Below, in pieces: positions 22,401 to 29,354 of a stretch of DNA of 34,509 bases. A program made the translations under genes and the position numbers. The notes beneath the pieces are model-generated. The model ran no database searches. It saw only the letters and a program-made list of their open reading frames with translations, and was not told the origin of the DNA. Source of the stretch: Priapulus caudatus (Eukaryota > Priapulida > Priapulimorpha > Priapulimorphida > Priapulidae). The stretch lies in assembly GCF_000485595.1 (NCBI RefSeq), contig NW_014577868.1, forward strand, positions 91,210 to 125,718. Direction: 5' to 3'. Every line of letters begins with the position of its first letter. Position 1 is the first letter of the stretch.

Positions 22401-25400
22401 CCGATCACATAACCCTTCTTCTTCTTTTCCTTTTCTTTTTCTTTTTCTTTTCTTTTTCTTTTTCTTCTTCTTTCCTTTTTCTTTCAAATGATAGGGGGGC
22501 GACCGCCCCCCCCCCTGCCCCCCCTGTGGCGCCGCCCCTGGTTGTCCCTGCTTCATCGAGATGGGTCGGGACCAATGTTCCGATTAAGTGTAGTGGTCCC
22601 GATTAAGCGGTGAACACATTTCCAGTTGCACATGCATGTCTACATAATTGCAGCTTACATCTGTACACAACATGCACTGCACAAATACACGCATGTTGAG
22701 CTTTAAAAAATGTTTTGTGAGCTCATTATGTTCAGAATCCGCGGAAAAGCCGAGAAGTTGTCAGGATGCTTTTAATTTTAGGATGGTTTCACAACGTTGA
22801 GCCAAGTTTGTTCTGCAGAAACTATCCTGTTGAACAGTGGTCTCGTCTCCTTTATCCGATCAAAATAACACTCTTAAGGATGTCTTTTCAATGACATATG
22901 TTGCTTAAGCCTTAAGCGATGCACCCGATAAAGCGGGGGACCACAATACTGAATTAGATAATAGGTGATTGTTAACCATTATATCCTCCTGTATAACTAG
23001 AATATAGGTAATATGTTAAGGTGCATGGCATTTCCTTATCTAAAAAAGCTTGTACCATCAAAATCAGTAGCGCTCTCTTTGGTTGATGCAGCTTCGAGCT
23101 CCGTGACAATGAAGGGCTTGACTGTGTAAGAAGTTTGCAGTGCTCCTGTGTTTGAGATTTCCAAGCACTTGGTTAGGGCTTCTCCTACCACAGTCTCTCC
23201 AAAGTCAAGTGTTGCACTAGCAACACTGGCCTGTCAAGAAAAATGTGTAAATAACGCATTACATAACAAAGTACAAATAAACTGACAACCACGAACAATA
23301 AAAGTGTCAATGACACTGTAGCTCACCTTGGGTGTGATAGAAGAGGGAGGGGGGATATATAAAGCAAGAGTATATATGGGAGAACTCCCATTATATACTC
23401 TTGATAATGATATATATGCATGAGTTTTGATGGGAAAATAAATGTTTCAGATCTGAAAGTCTGAAATCTGGGTGAGAGATGGCGATACGCCTATAAATGA
23501 TCGCCATTTTGGTTTTTGAATATCGCGCAAATAAAAACAATAAAATATTCCAATCAAATTACTGTAACGAAGAATCTAAAACACAATATTACATGTATAT
23601 AGGTATGATTGTAGAGTTGTTGACCAGTTAGACGAAATAAACGTAATAGGACGTTGTCATCTCTCCCATAGGAGTATAACAACTGTTTTGGGGCTAGCCT
23701 TACACATTCACATGTATACCAAAATTTAACAAAATTGAATGAAATTAGATGGCCATTTTCATTTTTGCCAAAAAGTGGGCATGGCATGAAAGTAGGTCGA
23801 CTGGCGTGCTCCAAAATAGGACGTTCAAACCTCTCCCATAGGAGTAACAACTATATATGCAATTTGAAACATGTGGGTCAAACGGTTCTTGAGTTATCGT
23901 TGACCGTAGCCAAAATGTTGACGAACGGACAGACGACACCCCATGGCAATAGCTCATCTTGACAATGTCAAGGCGAGCTAAAAATGACGTTATTTTAGAC
24001 ATTTTGCTTCTTCTGCCAGTGTGCAGCTCACAGTGTCTTAGTAGTAACTATAATGGTTCATTACGAGGACTTCATTACACCTACTCTCCTCACCACTGAG
24101 TGTACATTCATCAAAATCATCTGCACCTCATCTGCATGTTACACCACTTGTTCACGATCTATCAACACGTACCACAGTTAGGATGTTGGCCACAATTTGA
24201 ACTGGCAGCCTTCGCAGTAAATGGTGAATACGTTAACCACTGGACCACTGCAGCATCTCACACCAGGATACGAATGTTTATATGTGCTTGGGATGTTTTA
24301 TGCAACTCAGTGACAATGTAGCGTAGTATATAGAGTAACAGTAGATGTAATCTTCTTTACCTTTGCTTTCTTTATATGGCATACGACAGGAATAGAAAAC
24401 AGTCCCCTTTTGCATGCCATATTTATCTGTCCATCGACATCTGCGTTCACTAGAGGCGTGTAGACCACTGTCAGCTCACAATGCAGACCTGCAGACATTT
24501 GTCCAGGGGCAGGGAACCTGCCACAAATTTTTAATTAGGTAACTGACAGATAAAATGTACACAATGCAAATTATTTAATACGTTAGGTATAACAATAGCA
24601 AGCAAAATGGCCCAAAAACAAATAACTGACCCTAGCTTTTCATTATACGTAGCATAAACATTCAAGAAAATACCTTATTTCAAGGAATTCCTGCAAGTTC
24701 TCACTAACGTTAGAAAACTTGATGAAGTCACTGCTTTGGGATACATTGGTGAGTATAGCTTTCTTTTTATAGCTTTTTCCAATTTCAAAATCCTACTCGT
24801 AAAAAAATAAAATAATTACTGCAAAGAATATAAAGGTTTCAATTAATCATGGAATTATGAATGAGTATACTCTTATACAGTCCCTACGATGCTCCTACGC
24901 TAAGATAATGAGCGGTGAAAATCTAGTATTTTTGCCGAAAACCGACTCGAGATCCCTGTTGGCTGTGACCCTCTCTCGTTTTGTGGCCAGTATGTTGCTT
25001 CCGGTTGCCGCTGTGTAGCGCCATGGTAGCGCTGACTCACGTCAGTACTACAGAGTTTACTATACATCCAGCGTGAGGTGGGAAAAGGTGGGGGTCATCA
25101 CTATGGCAATCAATAACAGACGTCATTCATTCCATTTGTCAATCATTGACGGAAACACGCGAGGTTCCCCGAAGCTATCTCAAAGCGAGAGAGGGTCACA
25201 GCCAACCGGGATCTCGAGTCGGTTTTCGGCAAAAATACCAGATTTTCACCGCTCATTATCTCAGCGTAGGGGCATCGAAGGGACAAGCGGTTTGTTTTAT
25301 AATAGCAAGGTAGGACAGCTGATCAATAATACTGCAAAGAATCGTCAAAATAAAATGGGCAAAGTTTCTTAATTTGACTAATACTGCAACATGGTGTCAG

Positions 25401-28064
25401 CATTTCACCGTTGTACGCTCTCCTTCTTAATACGCTCTTGATAACATTATGTTAATGGTAATGTTTACGTCTACATACTTTGAAATAGAGAGTGGAAGGT
25501 TTACAGGCAAATGCTCGTTCTTTGCCTGCCAATTCCAACCTGGCATCCAGTATAAGCTTCCCTGCAGGAGGAGCTTGCATTCTCGTTGAAGCCTGCAGGA
25601 TATATTTTCTATTCCCATTTCATTTTAATAATTCATTTTCTATGAAAATGCATCATTACCTCACTATAATCAAGCAATATGGATTATGATTGAATGAGGT
25701 GGCAGTATTGTGGATGCATGATCTCTACTATGCATGTTGATTGAATTCCGTGTTAACACATAACTACATATCAGGAGTAGATAATAGGGAAAGAGTGTGA
25801 CATCAATAAACAAGGAAAATTCGTCATTTATTAGCCTTATAATACCTACGATTTACTATGCGTAACTCATCCAACTTGAGCTCAAACCGTACACAGTACA
25901 TTCACCTAGCATCGTGCGAAATCGTTTCCTCGTTTACACAAGCAATTCAGAGATACAGACTAAAACGTACGACACGATTATCCATTCTTTAGCCATCAAC
26001 CCAAGTCCATTGCCCGCCTCTATTAAAACAAAAGACAGCTATACTGACGCGCTGTTGCTGTGCTTGCTCTCTCGGAATGTGGAATGTGGCGGTGTACGAT
26101 TTGACCTCAAGTTGGATGAGTTACGCGTAGTAAATCGTAGGTATTATAAGGCTAGTAAATGACAAATTTCCCTTGTTTATTGATGTCACACTCCTTCCCT
26201 ATTATCTACTCCTGCTACATATCTATAATCACTGCTGTATAGTGCCATCTAACGTATGCATGCTGAGGTGAGCATTAATCTTGGAGCTGATGATGTAGAA
26301 ATGTGAAGAAATATAACCAACTGTGTGCATACAACACCAGCTTCTGGCTGGTTTGATCCACAAAGGTCTGGCACGACAGGCTGGACTGACATCAACATCT
26401 TGGATGGGAGTTGAAACAAATTGCCTTCTACATCATCGCCAGTAGCATCAGTAAGAAAAGAAGTGGGTTCTGCATCTGCAATGTGTCGTTTCAGACCTGG
26501 ATTCAATAGAAATGCGTTGGAACAAATCTTTAGAAATACCTGAACCTGATTTACGTTTATAAAATTTACACTGAAAAGGTTAACTTGAAATTATTTCAGA
26601 TATTTACAGTGAATATCGTACAGGATTTGAATTTATGTCATGATTACCATTCACCAGACTTACCTGGTATATCCACAGACAGAAGTGGATCCTCCTCATC
26701 CTCTTCACCACTTGAGGAACTAAAACCCTTAGAAGACCAGCAGGCTTGAAATTTATCAGCATCATCAGCAGCAGCATCATAGTCCTTGCTGAGCCTGTTC
26801 AGTTTTTGTAGTTGCCTTTGTTTCAACTTCAGTGGTTTCTACCATATAATTGAGACATTTAAATCTACAATATTTTTGTGCCTTATCTATAAGGTAGTTG
26901 AATGAGAGTGAATTGAACTAAAATTGCATGTAATGTGGAAGGTACAGAATCAAGAAATGTGCAGATATTGTATTCCTCATAGTCATATATATATACCAAT
27001 TTGTTCAAGTTCGGTTTATTTTGTGATGCACTCCAGAGGTAGGGTTGTTGTTTCTGCCTTCGTTGTATCTCCTTTTCTTCTTCTAGTATCTTTGCAGATA
27101 CGTATTGCTGCTTTCGTTTCTGATCCTTTTCAAATATACTGAAATCACATTAAAAAATTGTAAAGATATTTACACCACTTCTGACAATCTGATGTTCACT
27201 AAAAAGAAAAAATATATATCATTATATAGTCATACAAAATAGGTCTAGCTACATGTTTACCGTTTTTCCTTTTCCAGGTCATGCAGCTTTTTCTGTAGAA
27301 CCAATTCTGGACTATCTGTACACTCTGGAATTGCTTTACTAAGTGGCTTCAGTAAATGAGTTGCTTTTTGCTGAAAGTATAATTATAGTAGTAGTACATT
27401 TAACAAGTACATGCATATCATTATAGGCTATTGTGTTAAGTCTGATCTTATATATATAATAAACAACATGTAATTTTACTAGATATAGGTTATCAATTAA
27501 TTCGTACCTGCATGGGGATGATTGACCCAAAATTTCGTCCACATCGGCTTACAACAGGTAACTATAATCTTTATCAGCCACAATATCCCACAGAGTAGGT
27601 ATATATTGTGGCTGATAAAGATTAGTTTTCAAAGTCCAAGGGACTATGATTATTTTAAGTTTTGCATGGAGAAACCAGAGAGAGACGAAGAGGAGGGCAT
27701 TCAACTTGAGTCAAAACAACCTCAGATTTAGCTCTAGTACTATAGCCGCTTACATTAACTGCCGCTGGGCTATAATGTAAGCGGCTATAGTACTAGAGCT
27801 ACCTCAGATTCAGACCTATCATGAGTTTTTGGACACCCATCTCGCAGCTTTATGTTGAATGGCATTAAACAGTGCAATTCTCAAAGTCCAAAGCAGGAGT
27901 CGAACAAAGAGACGAGCGAGACAAAGTTGAGCAAATACAAGAGATTGCCCTGCTGTAATAATACATACCTTGCCGGCTTCAATGTTTTTCTTCAGAGACA
28001 GAATCGCCTGAATCCTACTTTCTGTATTATTTTCCATTGCGTGGGTTTTGTCGGTCGTCTGTTG
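9714..28064 (-). CDS. CFAP74: Cilia- and flagella-associated protein 74, spliced, N-terminus unresolved
   Basis: CFAP74 (FAP74) belongs to the C1d projection of the central apparatus in motile cilia, with FAP46, FAP54 and FAP221. Exons on the - strand, in gene order: 28064-27969, 27370-27261, 27138-26997, 26838-26664, 26496-26318, 25592-25479, 24792-24674, 24517-24361, 23230-23056, 19846-19533, 19174-19055, 18828-18772, about 16044-15951, 15690-15563, 15304-15097, 14843-14656, 14173-14010, 13035-12822, 12132-10781, 10400-10144 and 9806-9714 (stop TAA). They total about 1,480 codons. Landmarks matching the family are the charged coiled coil FEKDQKRKQQ, DFEIGKSYKKKAIL, LDFGETVVGEAL, DVQPGDGFISLLPQ, and the last exon SVTLKGDVQEQYRLLLQV. 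The middle and end are a string of ASH/MSP-type beta-sandwich domains. Phases agree at all junctions but two: the acceptor of the 16044 exon and the 15563/15304 join. The human N-terminal 270 or so residues have no counterpart here. Confidence 0.93.
10781..12132 (-). CDS. CFAP74: CFAP74 giant exon with two ASH domains and a pentapeptide array
   Basis: At 1,352 bases this exon is four times the next longest, and it stays open throughout. It starts with a basic linker (KKHKKGKESAASKRGS), then DYRAAKEFLMRLFDGSLVDV. Next come beta-sandwich strands with VVDFGAVAVGRRTVQRAIVE and VVEMGCTLIGDTVTKTFAVK. It ends with FSCSPAAGTLQPGAVATITT and AEHAMYVRGGATFPAA, close to the human KHAMYLHGG motif. Between the strands YSIVQ and CQPVFSCSP lies a 13-copy pentapeptide repeat, at 11133-11327. 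Entry is phase 2 and exit phase 1. Antisense frames here are shadows. Confidence 0.92.
11133..11327 (-). repeat. 15-bp coding minisatellite, consensus S-x-V-Q-H
   Basis: Thirteen tandem 15-base units encode pentapeptides such as SIVQD, SMVQD, STLQV, SKIQH and SVVQH. The array is exactly in frame (195 bases) and inserted in a loop of a CFAP74 beta-sandwich domain. Third positions and several codons differ between units, so it is not a fresh slippage product. The human protein has no such array as far as I recall. Confidence 0.9.
12226..12580. repeat. GTGC/GCGA-rich satellite in a CFAP74 intron
   Basis: About 350 bases of degenerate repeats built from gtgcatgtgtgcgtgcgagc-like words. It yields spurious Cys/Val/Arg and His/Thr/Arg frames on both strands. 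Alternating purine-pyrimidine tracts of this type can form Z-DNA. Confidence 0.85.
12822..13035 (-). CDS. CFAP74: CFAP74 exon 13035-12822
   Basis: This 214-base exon encodes GERVSYGFAMPDGCPVSVQP, PGESQCLALRFKPTLHDEYI and on to AEEHLLR. The pattern of a 'gTLaPGEs...l.l.FkPt' strand pair is typical of ASH domains. It enters in phase 1 after CTCTCACCAG and leaves in phase 2 at CAG|GTATAG. Confidence 0.9.
13294..13878 (-). mobile_element. Penelope-like retroelement fragment in a palindrome
   Basis: Two inverted arms (about 13306-13503 and 13643-13830) flank a 139-base centre. On the - strand, 13634-13416 encodes SAITDHVAKDNHTINWENSK, then IIDREPNKIRRWIKEAIWIR and NINRDEGGYRLSHVW, ending in TGA. 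This matches the C-terminal end of the GIY-YIG region of Penelope-like reverse transcriptases. The arm includes the end of the frame plus the 3' UTR. A 12-base direct repeat ggtacagtatat (13294-13305 and 13867-13878) looks like a target-site duplication. Inverted terminal copies with a truncated 5' side are known for this class. It sits in an intron of CFAP74. Confidence 0.8.
14010..14843 (-). CDS. CFAP74: CFAP74 exons 14843-14656 and 14173-14010
   Basis: The first exon encodes NPSLVRQELGFVKLPACIDV, then DVQPGDGFISLLPQQTATLQ and LFSPTSAKMHHFHIVCKT, one of the best-conserved CFAP74 segments. It ends in phase 2. The second enters in phase 2 (RCFKIECSGIGVEPPLRLSH) and ends CAAG|GTACGA in phase 1. 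A poly-G run lies in the intron at about 14460-14471. Confidence 0.92.
15097..16044 (-). CDS. CFAP74: CFAP74 exons around 15.1-16.0 kb
   Basis: Three exons. About 16044-15951 reads NARVDNLRHTMSRLSIQNAC. 15690-15563 reads VQFDVPRQLRINGGTARRMI. 15304-15097 reads GVLQAPVNIRVGNHTKPLDC and SIDFGHCTVYETVIKCIQ. The first has a good donor (phase 1) joining correctly to the second, but no AG acceptor is visible before its frame hits a stop, and a hAT-like element starts only 19 bases away. The second ends in phase 0 while the third needs an entering phase of 2. That leaves a missed small exon, a non-standard splice site or a one-base sequence error. Confidence 0.75.
16063..17335. mobile_element. hAT-like long-TIR element, error-rich copy left of the gap
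   Basis: This starts caggacgtagagataa and ends ttatctcctg, degraded versions of the ends seen at 25772 and 26214. It matches the copy at 17603-18607 along its length but carries many single-base insertions, including longer homopolymers. The 7-8 flanking bases (cattatat on the left, attatatc on the right) fit a target-site duplication. It is probably the same genomic copy as the one across the gap, read badly. The small reading frame at 17931 is destroyed here. Confidence 0.75.
17506..17565 (-). pseudogene. Damaged second copy of the CFAP74 57-base exon
   Basis: This begins after GCAG with gtaccagtgggttt like the exon at 18828-18772 and ends AAG|GTATG, but it is 60 bases long with scattered extra bases. 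Its frame reads VPVGFSRQRM and then a stop. It lies beside the N gap in the error-rich segment. It is best read as an assembly duplicate, not an extra exon. Confidence 0.8.
17578..17602. other. Assembly gap (25 N)
   Basis: A run of 25 undetermined bases. The flanks are not contiguous sequence: the left flank ends in the CFAP74 exon copy and the right flank starts about 150 bases inside the hAT-like element. Confidence 1.
17603..18607. mobile_element. hAT-like long-TIR element, better copy right of the gap
   Basis: The first about 150 bases of the left end are missing at the gap. The remaining left arm (to about 17800) and right arm (about 18245-18607) are inverted repeats, giving TIRs of about 370 bases when the left end is taken from the other copy. 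The right end reads attatctactcctg, identical to the short element at 25772-26214. The middle encodes a small basic protein. It lies in the CFAP74 intron between exons 18772 and 16044. Superfamily placement rests on the 8-base target duplication of the short relative. Confidence 0.75.
17931..18185 (+). CDS. Small basic protein inside the long-TIR element
   Basis: This encodes 84 residues, with alternative in-frame ATGs at 17913 and 17853. The N-terminus is extremely basic (MAPRRRKNNPRKYRRRKTPR), like a nuclear or nucleic-acid-binding signal. A less charged helical-looking part follows (ALTDAEIKKVCAAVKDTDVP, ALAANIRSNVREEL), ending in a Cys/Tyr-rich tail. I do not recognise a family and see no transposase catalytic residues. 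The frame lies wholly between the TIRs, so it belongs to the element. It may be a remnant of a longer gene: the copy at 16.6 kb is too damaged to compare frames. Whether it is expressed is unknown. Confidence 0.4.
   Translation: MAPRRRKNNPRKYRRRKTPRKSVALTDAEIKKVCAAVKDTDVPALAANIRSNVREELQLGHGDRVVFIDRLMMCYCAAGYTRCR
18772..19174 (-). CDS. CFAP74: CFAP74 exons 19174-19055 and 18828-18772
   Basis: The 120-base exon encodes ENGIVGARSSVSVPVTFTPP and on to YSDNDCAQ, the core strands of an ASH domain. The 57-base exon encodes VPVGFQGSGVDIPVSVHPK, the domain's last strand. Both are in phase 0. The 57-base exon also appears in damaged form at 17506-17565, left of the N gap, where extra bases create a stop after ten codons. 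Confidence 0.92.
19533..19846 (-). CDS. CFAP74: CFAP74 low-complexity linker exon
   Basis: A 314-base exon, entering in phase 1 from 23056 and leaving in phase 0 at AAG|GTGAAC. It is rich in Glu, Thr, Gln and Gly (for example GEVESKQALVTCLQEE) and contains an approximate internal duplication, QAETSGEVESKQ against HAETPGENEGQ. The human protein has an acidic linker at the same place. No fold is expected. Confidence 0.85.
20257..20367. repeat. Three copies of a 38-bp tandem unit
   Basis: Units start at 20257, 20295 and 20333 with tctcttgtagtttcccctcc and are essentially identical, so the expansion is recent. They lie inside the 2.5-kb hAT-like element. Confidence 0.9.
21700..22150. repeat. Dispersed repeat block shared with 28.69-29.62 kb
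   Basis: 21874-22140 (ggtctctggaactaatgttt onward) matches 29355-29607 in the same orientation with a few substitutions. 21715-21866 matches 28690-28815 in the opposite orientation. Both blocks end in CA/ACGC simple repeats. There is no supported coding frame. Confidence 0.85.
22116..22490. repeat. Simple repeats (ACGC)n, (CG)n and pyrimidine tract
   Basis: (ACGC)/(CACG) runs lie at 22118-22166 and 22346-22376, and a CTTT-rich pyrimidine tract at about 22415-22487, all inside the 2.5-kb element. The short frames here are low-complexity artefacts. Confidence 0.85.
22549..23055. other. CFAP74 intron, no feature
   Basis: AT-rich intron sequence between the right end of the 2.5-kb element and the CFAP74 exon at 23056-23230. 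I see no gene or recognised repeat. Confidence 0.5.
23056..25592 (-). CDS. CFAP74: CFAP74 first ASH/MSP-type domain exons
   Basis: Four exons: 25592-25479 (ends KPSTLYFK), 24792-24674 (DFEIGKSYKKKAILTNVS), 24517-24361 (PGQMSAGLHCELTVVYTP) and 23230-23056 (ATLDFGETVVGEALTKCLEI). They align with the human segment around FDIGKVYKKKITL and SAGMSCEVLVTFKP as I remember it. All splice sites are GT-AG and phases agree (0, 2, 0, then 1). The large introns here carry a MITE, a SINE and a Helitron-like repeat. Confidence 0.92.
23560..23985. mobile_element. Short dispersed element with terminal hairpin (Helitron-derived type?)
   Basis: It contains the block aggacgtt...ctctcccataggag twice (about 23650 and 23819), an ACGG-like core near gacgaacggacagacg, and ends in a palindrome agctcatcttgac...gtcaaggcgagct (23951-23979) followed by an A run. 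The end matches the hairpin at 6357-6384 in reverse orientation. Hairpin plus CTAA end and ACGG core resemble Helitron-like short elements of molluscs and other invertebrates. The 5' limit is not defined. Confidence 0.45.
24168..24262 (-). mobile_element. tRNA-derived SINE head
   Basis: On the - strand, TGGTCCAGTGGTTAACG (24247-24231) matches a Pol III A box of the tRNA-Glu type, and AGTTCAAATTG (24203-24193) is a degraded B box at the right distance. The flanks do not pair into an acceptor stem, so this is a SINE promoter region and not a tRNA gene. The body and tail are not defined. Confidence 0.6.
24880..25284. mobile_element. MITE with about 100-base inverted ends
   Basis: The left arm starts gtccctacgatgctcctacg (24880) and includes gataatgagcggtgaaaatc. 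The right arm ends in its inverted counterpart at about 25284. The arms extend through the motif ccgaaaaccgactcgagatc and tgaccctctctcg with few differences. The centre (about 24985-25185) has no coding potential. No clear target duplication was found. It lies in the CFAP74 intron between exons 25479 and 24792. Confidence 0.75.
25772..26214. mobile_element. 443-bp hAT-like MITE with perfect 8-bp TSD
   Basis: It starts caggagtagataataggg and ends with the inverted ccctattatctactcctg. ctacatat flanks both sides (25764-25771 and 26215-26222). The arms are the same family as the longer element at 16.06-18.61 kb (shared motif ctcatccaacttgag). This copy is an internal-deletion derivative without the basic ORF. 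It lies between CFAP74 exons 26318 and 25592. Confidence 0.9.
26318..28064 (-). CDS. CFAP74: CFAP74 coiled-coil exons
   Basis: Five exons: 28064-27969, 27370-27261, 27138-26997, 26838-26664 and 26496-26318. They encode a charged helical region (SRIQAILSLKKNIEAGK, LVLQKKLHDLEKEK, FEKDQKRKQQ, ILEEEKEIQRRQKQQ), then a Ser/Glu/Asp-rich stretch SSSSGEEDEEDPLL. This aligns with the C-terminal half of the human coiled coil just before the first ASH domain. The first exon may begin after the pyrimidine-rich acceptor ending TCGTAG (exon from 28064, open), or translation may start at ATG 28037, with an in-frame TAG at 28067-28065. The last donor is uncertain: GTTATA after 26318 or GTATGC after about 26333, both in phase 0. 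Confidence 0.82.
27565..27624. repeat. Perfect 22-base inverted repeat
   Basis: The arms taatctttatcagccacaat(at) at 27565-27586 and 27603-27624 are exact reverse complements with a 16-base loop. It lies in a CFAP74 intron. It could be a tiny MITE or a footprint. Confidence 0.85.
27729..27800. mobile_element. MITE, TAGCTCTAGTACTATAGC family, copy 2
   Basis: Perfect 28-base arms (27730-27757 and 27773-27800) flank a 15-base loop. A direct repeat acctcagatt (10 bases) lies at 27719-27728 and 27801-27810. The outer 18 bases match the copy at 5416-5517, but the inner sequences differ. It lies in the first visible intron of CFAP74. Confidence 0.88.
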
Positions 28065-28120
28065 CTACGAGTTAGAGATGAAGTTGAGAAATGAGGTTTT
28101 AATTTTGAACCTTTGCTTTA

Positions 28121-28307
28121 ACCCGACCAGGCTGTGTGACTATAACGTCAATATACATAGTATCTATTGCGATATACACAGGTATTCTAACCCTAGCTCC
28201 AAGAAACGGTATTGCTAGGGTTAGAATACATCGTACATGGTGTATTGACGTTAGTCACACAGCGTGGTCGGGTCATTCTAACCCTAGCAATACCGTTTCT
28301 TGGAGCT
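28121..28307. mobile_element. Nested-palindrome insertion with 12-bp direct repeats
   Basis: The insertion is flanked by acctttgcttta (28109-28120 and 28308-28319). The outer arms acccgaccaggctgtgtgac and its inverse lie at 28121-28154 and about 28241-28274. A second, perfect 32-base inverted pair lies at 28196-28227 and 28275-28306. No coding frame. It lies just upstream of the first visible CFAP74 exon. Confidence 0.8.
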
Positions 28308-28411
28308 ACCTTTGCTTTAGCGATAATTAGACTTATTATTGCTTTAGTCAAGTTATAGTGCCAAGAACGAATGATTCGTTAACCAGCATGTTGTTCGCTC
28401 GCTGCGTCCGT

Positions 28412-28529
28412 AGCAACGGATAAAATGTCACTGAGATTGAACCCTGACTTCGACCATTACCGAAATTTCACGCAACCAACGGGATTATCCACGATAAGTG
28501 CATATATCGCTTGGAAATCACAAGATAAC
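28412..28529 (+). other. Possible divergent first exon and X-box half-site
   Basis: An ATG at 28425 opens a 35-codon frame (MSLRLNPDFDHYRNFTQPTG) to TGA, or to an internal GT donor. The codon use looks plausible but I do not recognise the protein and find no following exon. Just before it, agcaac (28412-28417) is half of the RFX X-box that controls many ciliary genes; the other half is poor. If CFAP74 starts at 28037, this would be a shared divergent promoter. Weak evidence. Confidence 0.2.
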
Positions 28530-28689
28530 TGAAATAAGTGATAACATCTGAAACTCCAGCAATCACGAAGCATCCTCGTGACGTACACTGACGTCACGCA
28601 CGAACTCGGCTATATCTCCGAAGTTGAATGGTGATGGTGCTGGTGGTTAACTTGCGCATGGTCATATTCCATACTTATAGGGCCATTTT

Positions 28690-28830
28690 CAGGTCTGAGT
28701 TATAGTTCCAGAGCCCCCCCCCCCATTTTTGACTTCGCAGTGGCACATACCTACCATAATGGGGGGTGAGTGCCCCCCCGGGGGTTTCATCTCCTTGGTT
28801 CCCTGCACAATTTTTTTTTCAAAATAGTGC
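28690..28830. repeat. Inverted copy of the 21.7-21.87 kb repeat block
   Basis: The reverse complement matches 21715-21866 (ttgtgcagggaaccaaggag ... actcagacctgaaaatgg), with differing poly-G lengths. Confidence 0.8.
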
Positions 28831-28835
28831 CACGG

Positions 28836-29349
28836 CAGTGCCGTGCTGCCGTGGCGGCCCGGGCCCCCCACTCCGAGGTCGGAGGGACCGCATGCGCGTT
28901 CCCAAAATCTCCGGTAAAGGGGTATTTTTTGCGCGACAAAATCCGGCCCCAGAATTGTAAAAAAGGGGGTGTATTTGACTTTTCACCCGGATATTTCTTT
29001 AAAAAGGGGGTGTTTTTCTCTCTCTTTCATCTTGAATATCATAGAAAACTTTATCAAATCCCGGGATCAAATTCCTGAAATTCCTGCTAGTTTTGAAAGC
29101 TCATTCAGGATTATTTCATTTTGAAAAGTAAAAATATTGCCCCCTAGTTCCCGATTAGGAGCAGTGTTCCGGATTTAGAGGGGTCTCCAAGGCAGGAAAA
29201 CCCCGCAAAAAGCCCGCGAAAGGAGGGTTCAGAAATTTTGGCAGTCCTGAGATAGGGGGGCCGGTGCTTTCAAAGAGAGGGAACGAGCATATGCCTACCC
29301 TAAATAACACTGAGTGGGGGGCCCGGGCGTGGCGGCCACTACGGCCCTG
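28836..29349. mobile_element. Candidate hAT-like element with GC-rich ends
   Basis: The left end CAGTGCCGTGCTGCCGTGGC and the inverted right end CAGGGCCGTAGTGGCCGCC are both followed by CCCGGGCCCCCCACTC, forming 35-40 base imperfect TIRs. The interior has no transposase. The 8 bases on each side do not match, so there is no target-duplication support. It separates the inverted and direct parts of the 21.7-22.1 kb repeat. Confidence 0.55.
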
Positions 29350-29354
29350 ATGGG

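Larger units (their letters stand above)
20005..22540. mobile_element. 2.5-kb hAT-like element, CAGGGGCGGCGCCA termini
   Basis: The left end CAGGGGCGGCGCCAgGG and the right end, whose reverse complement is CAGGGGCGGCGCCAcAGG, form short TIRs. Flanking bases are gtcgtccc (19997-20004) and gttgtccc (22541-22548), an 8-base target duplication with one change. CAGGGG ends and an 8-base duplication are typical of hAT elements. No transposase frame is visible. The interior includes a 38-bp triplicate, poly-G tracts, simple repeats and a 280-base block shared with 29.35-29.62 kb. It lies in the CFAP74 intron between exons 23056 and 19846. Confidence 0.8.
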
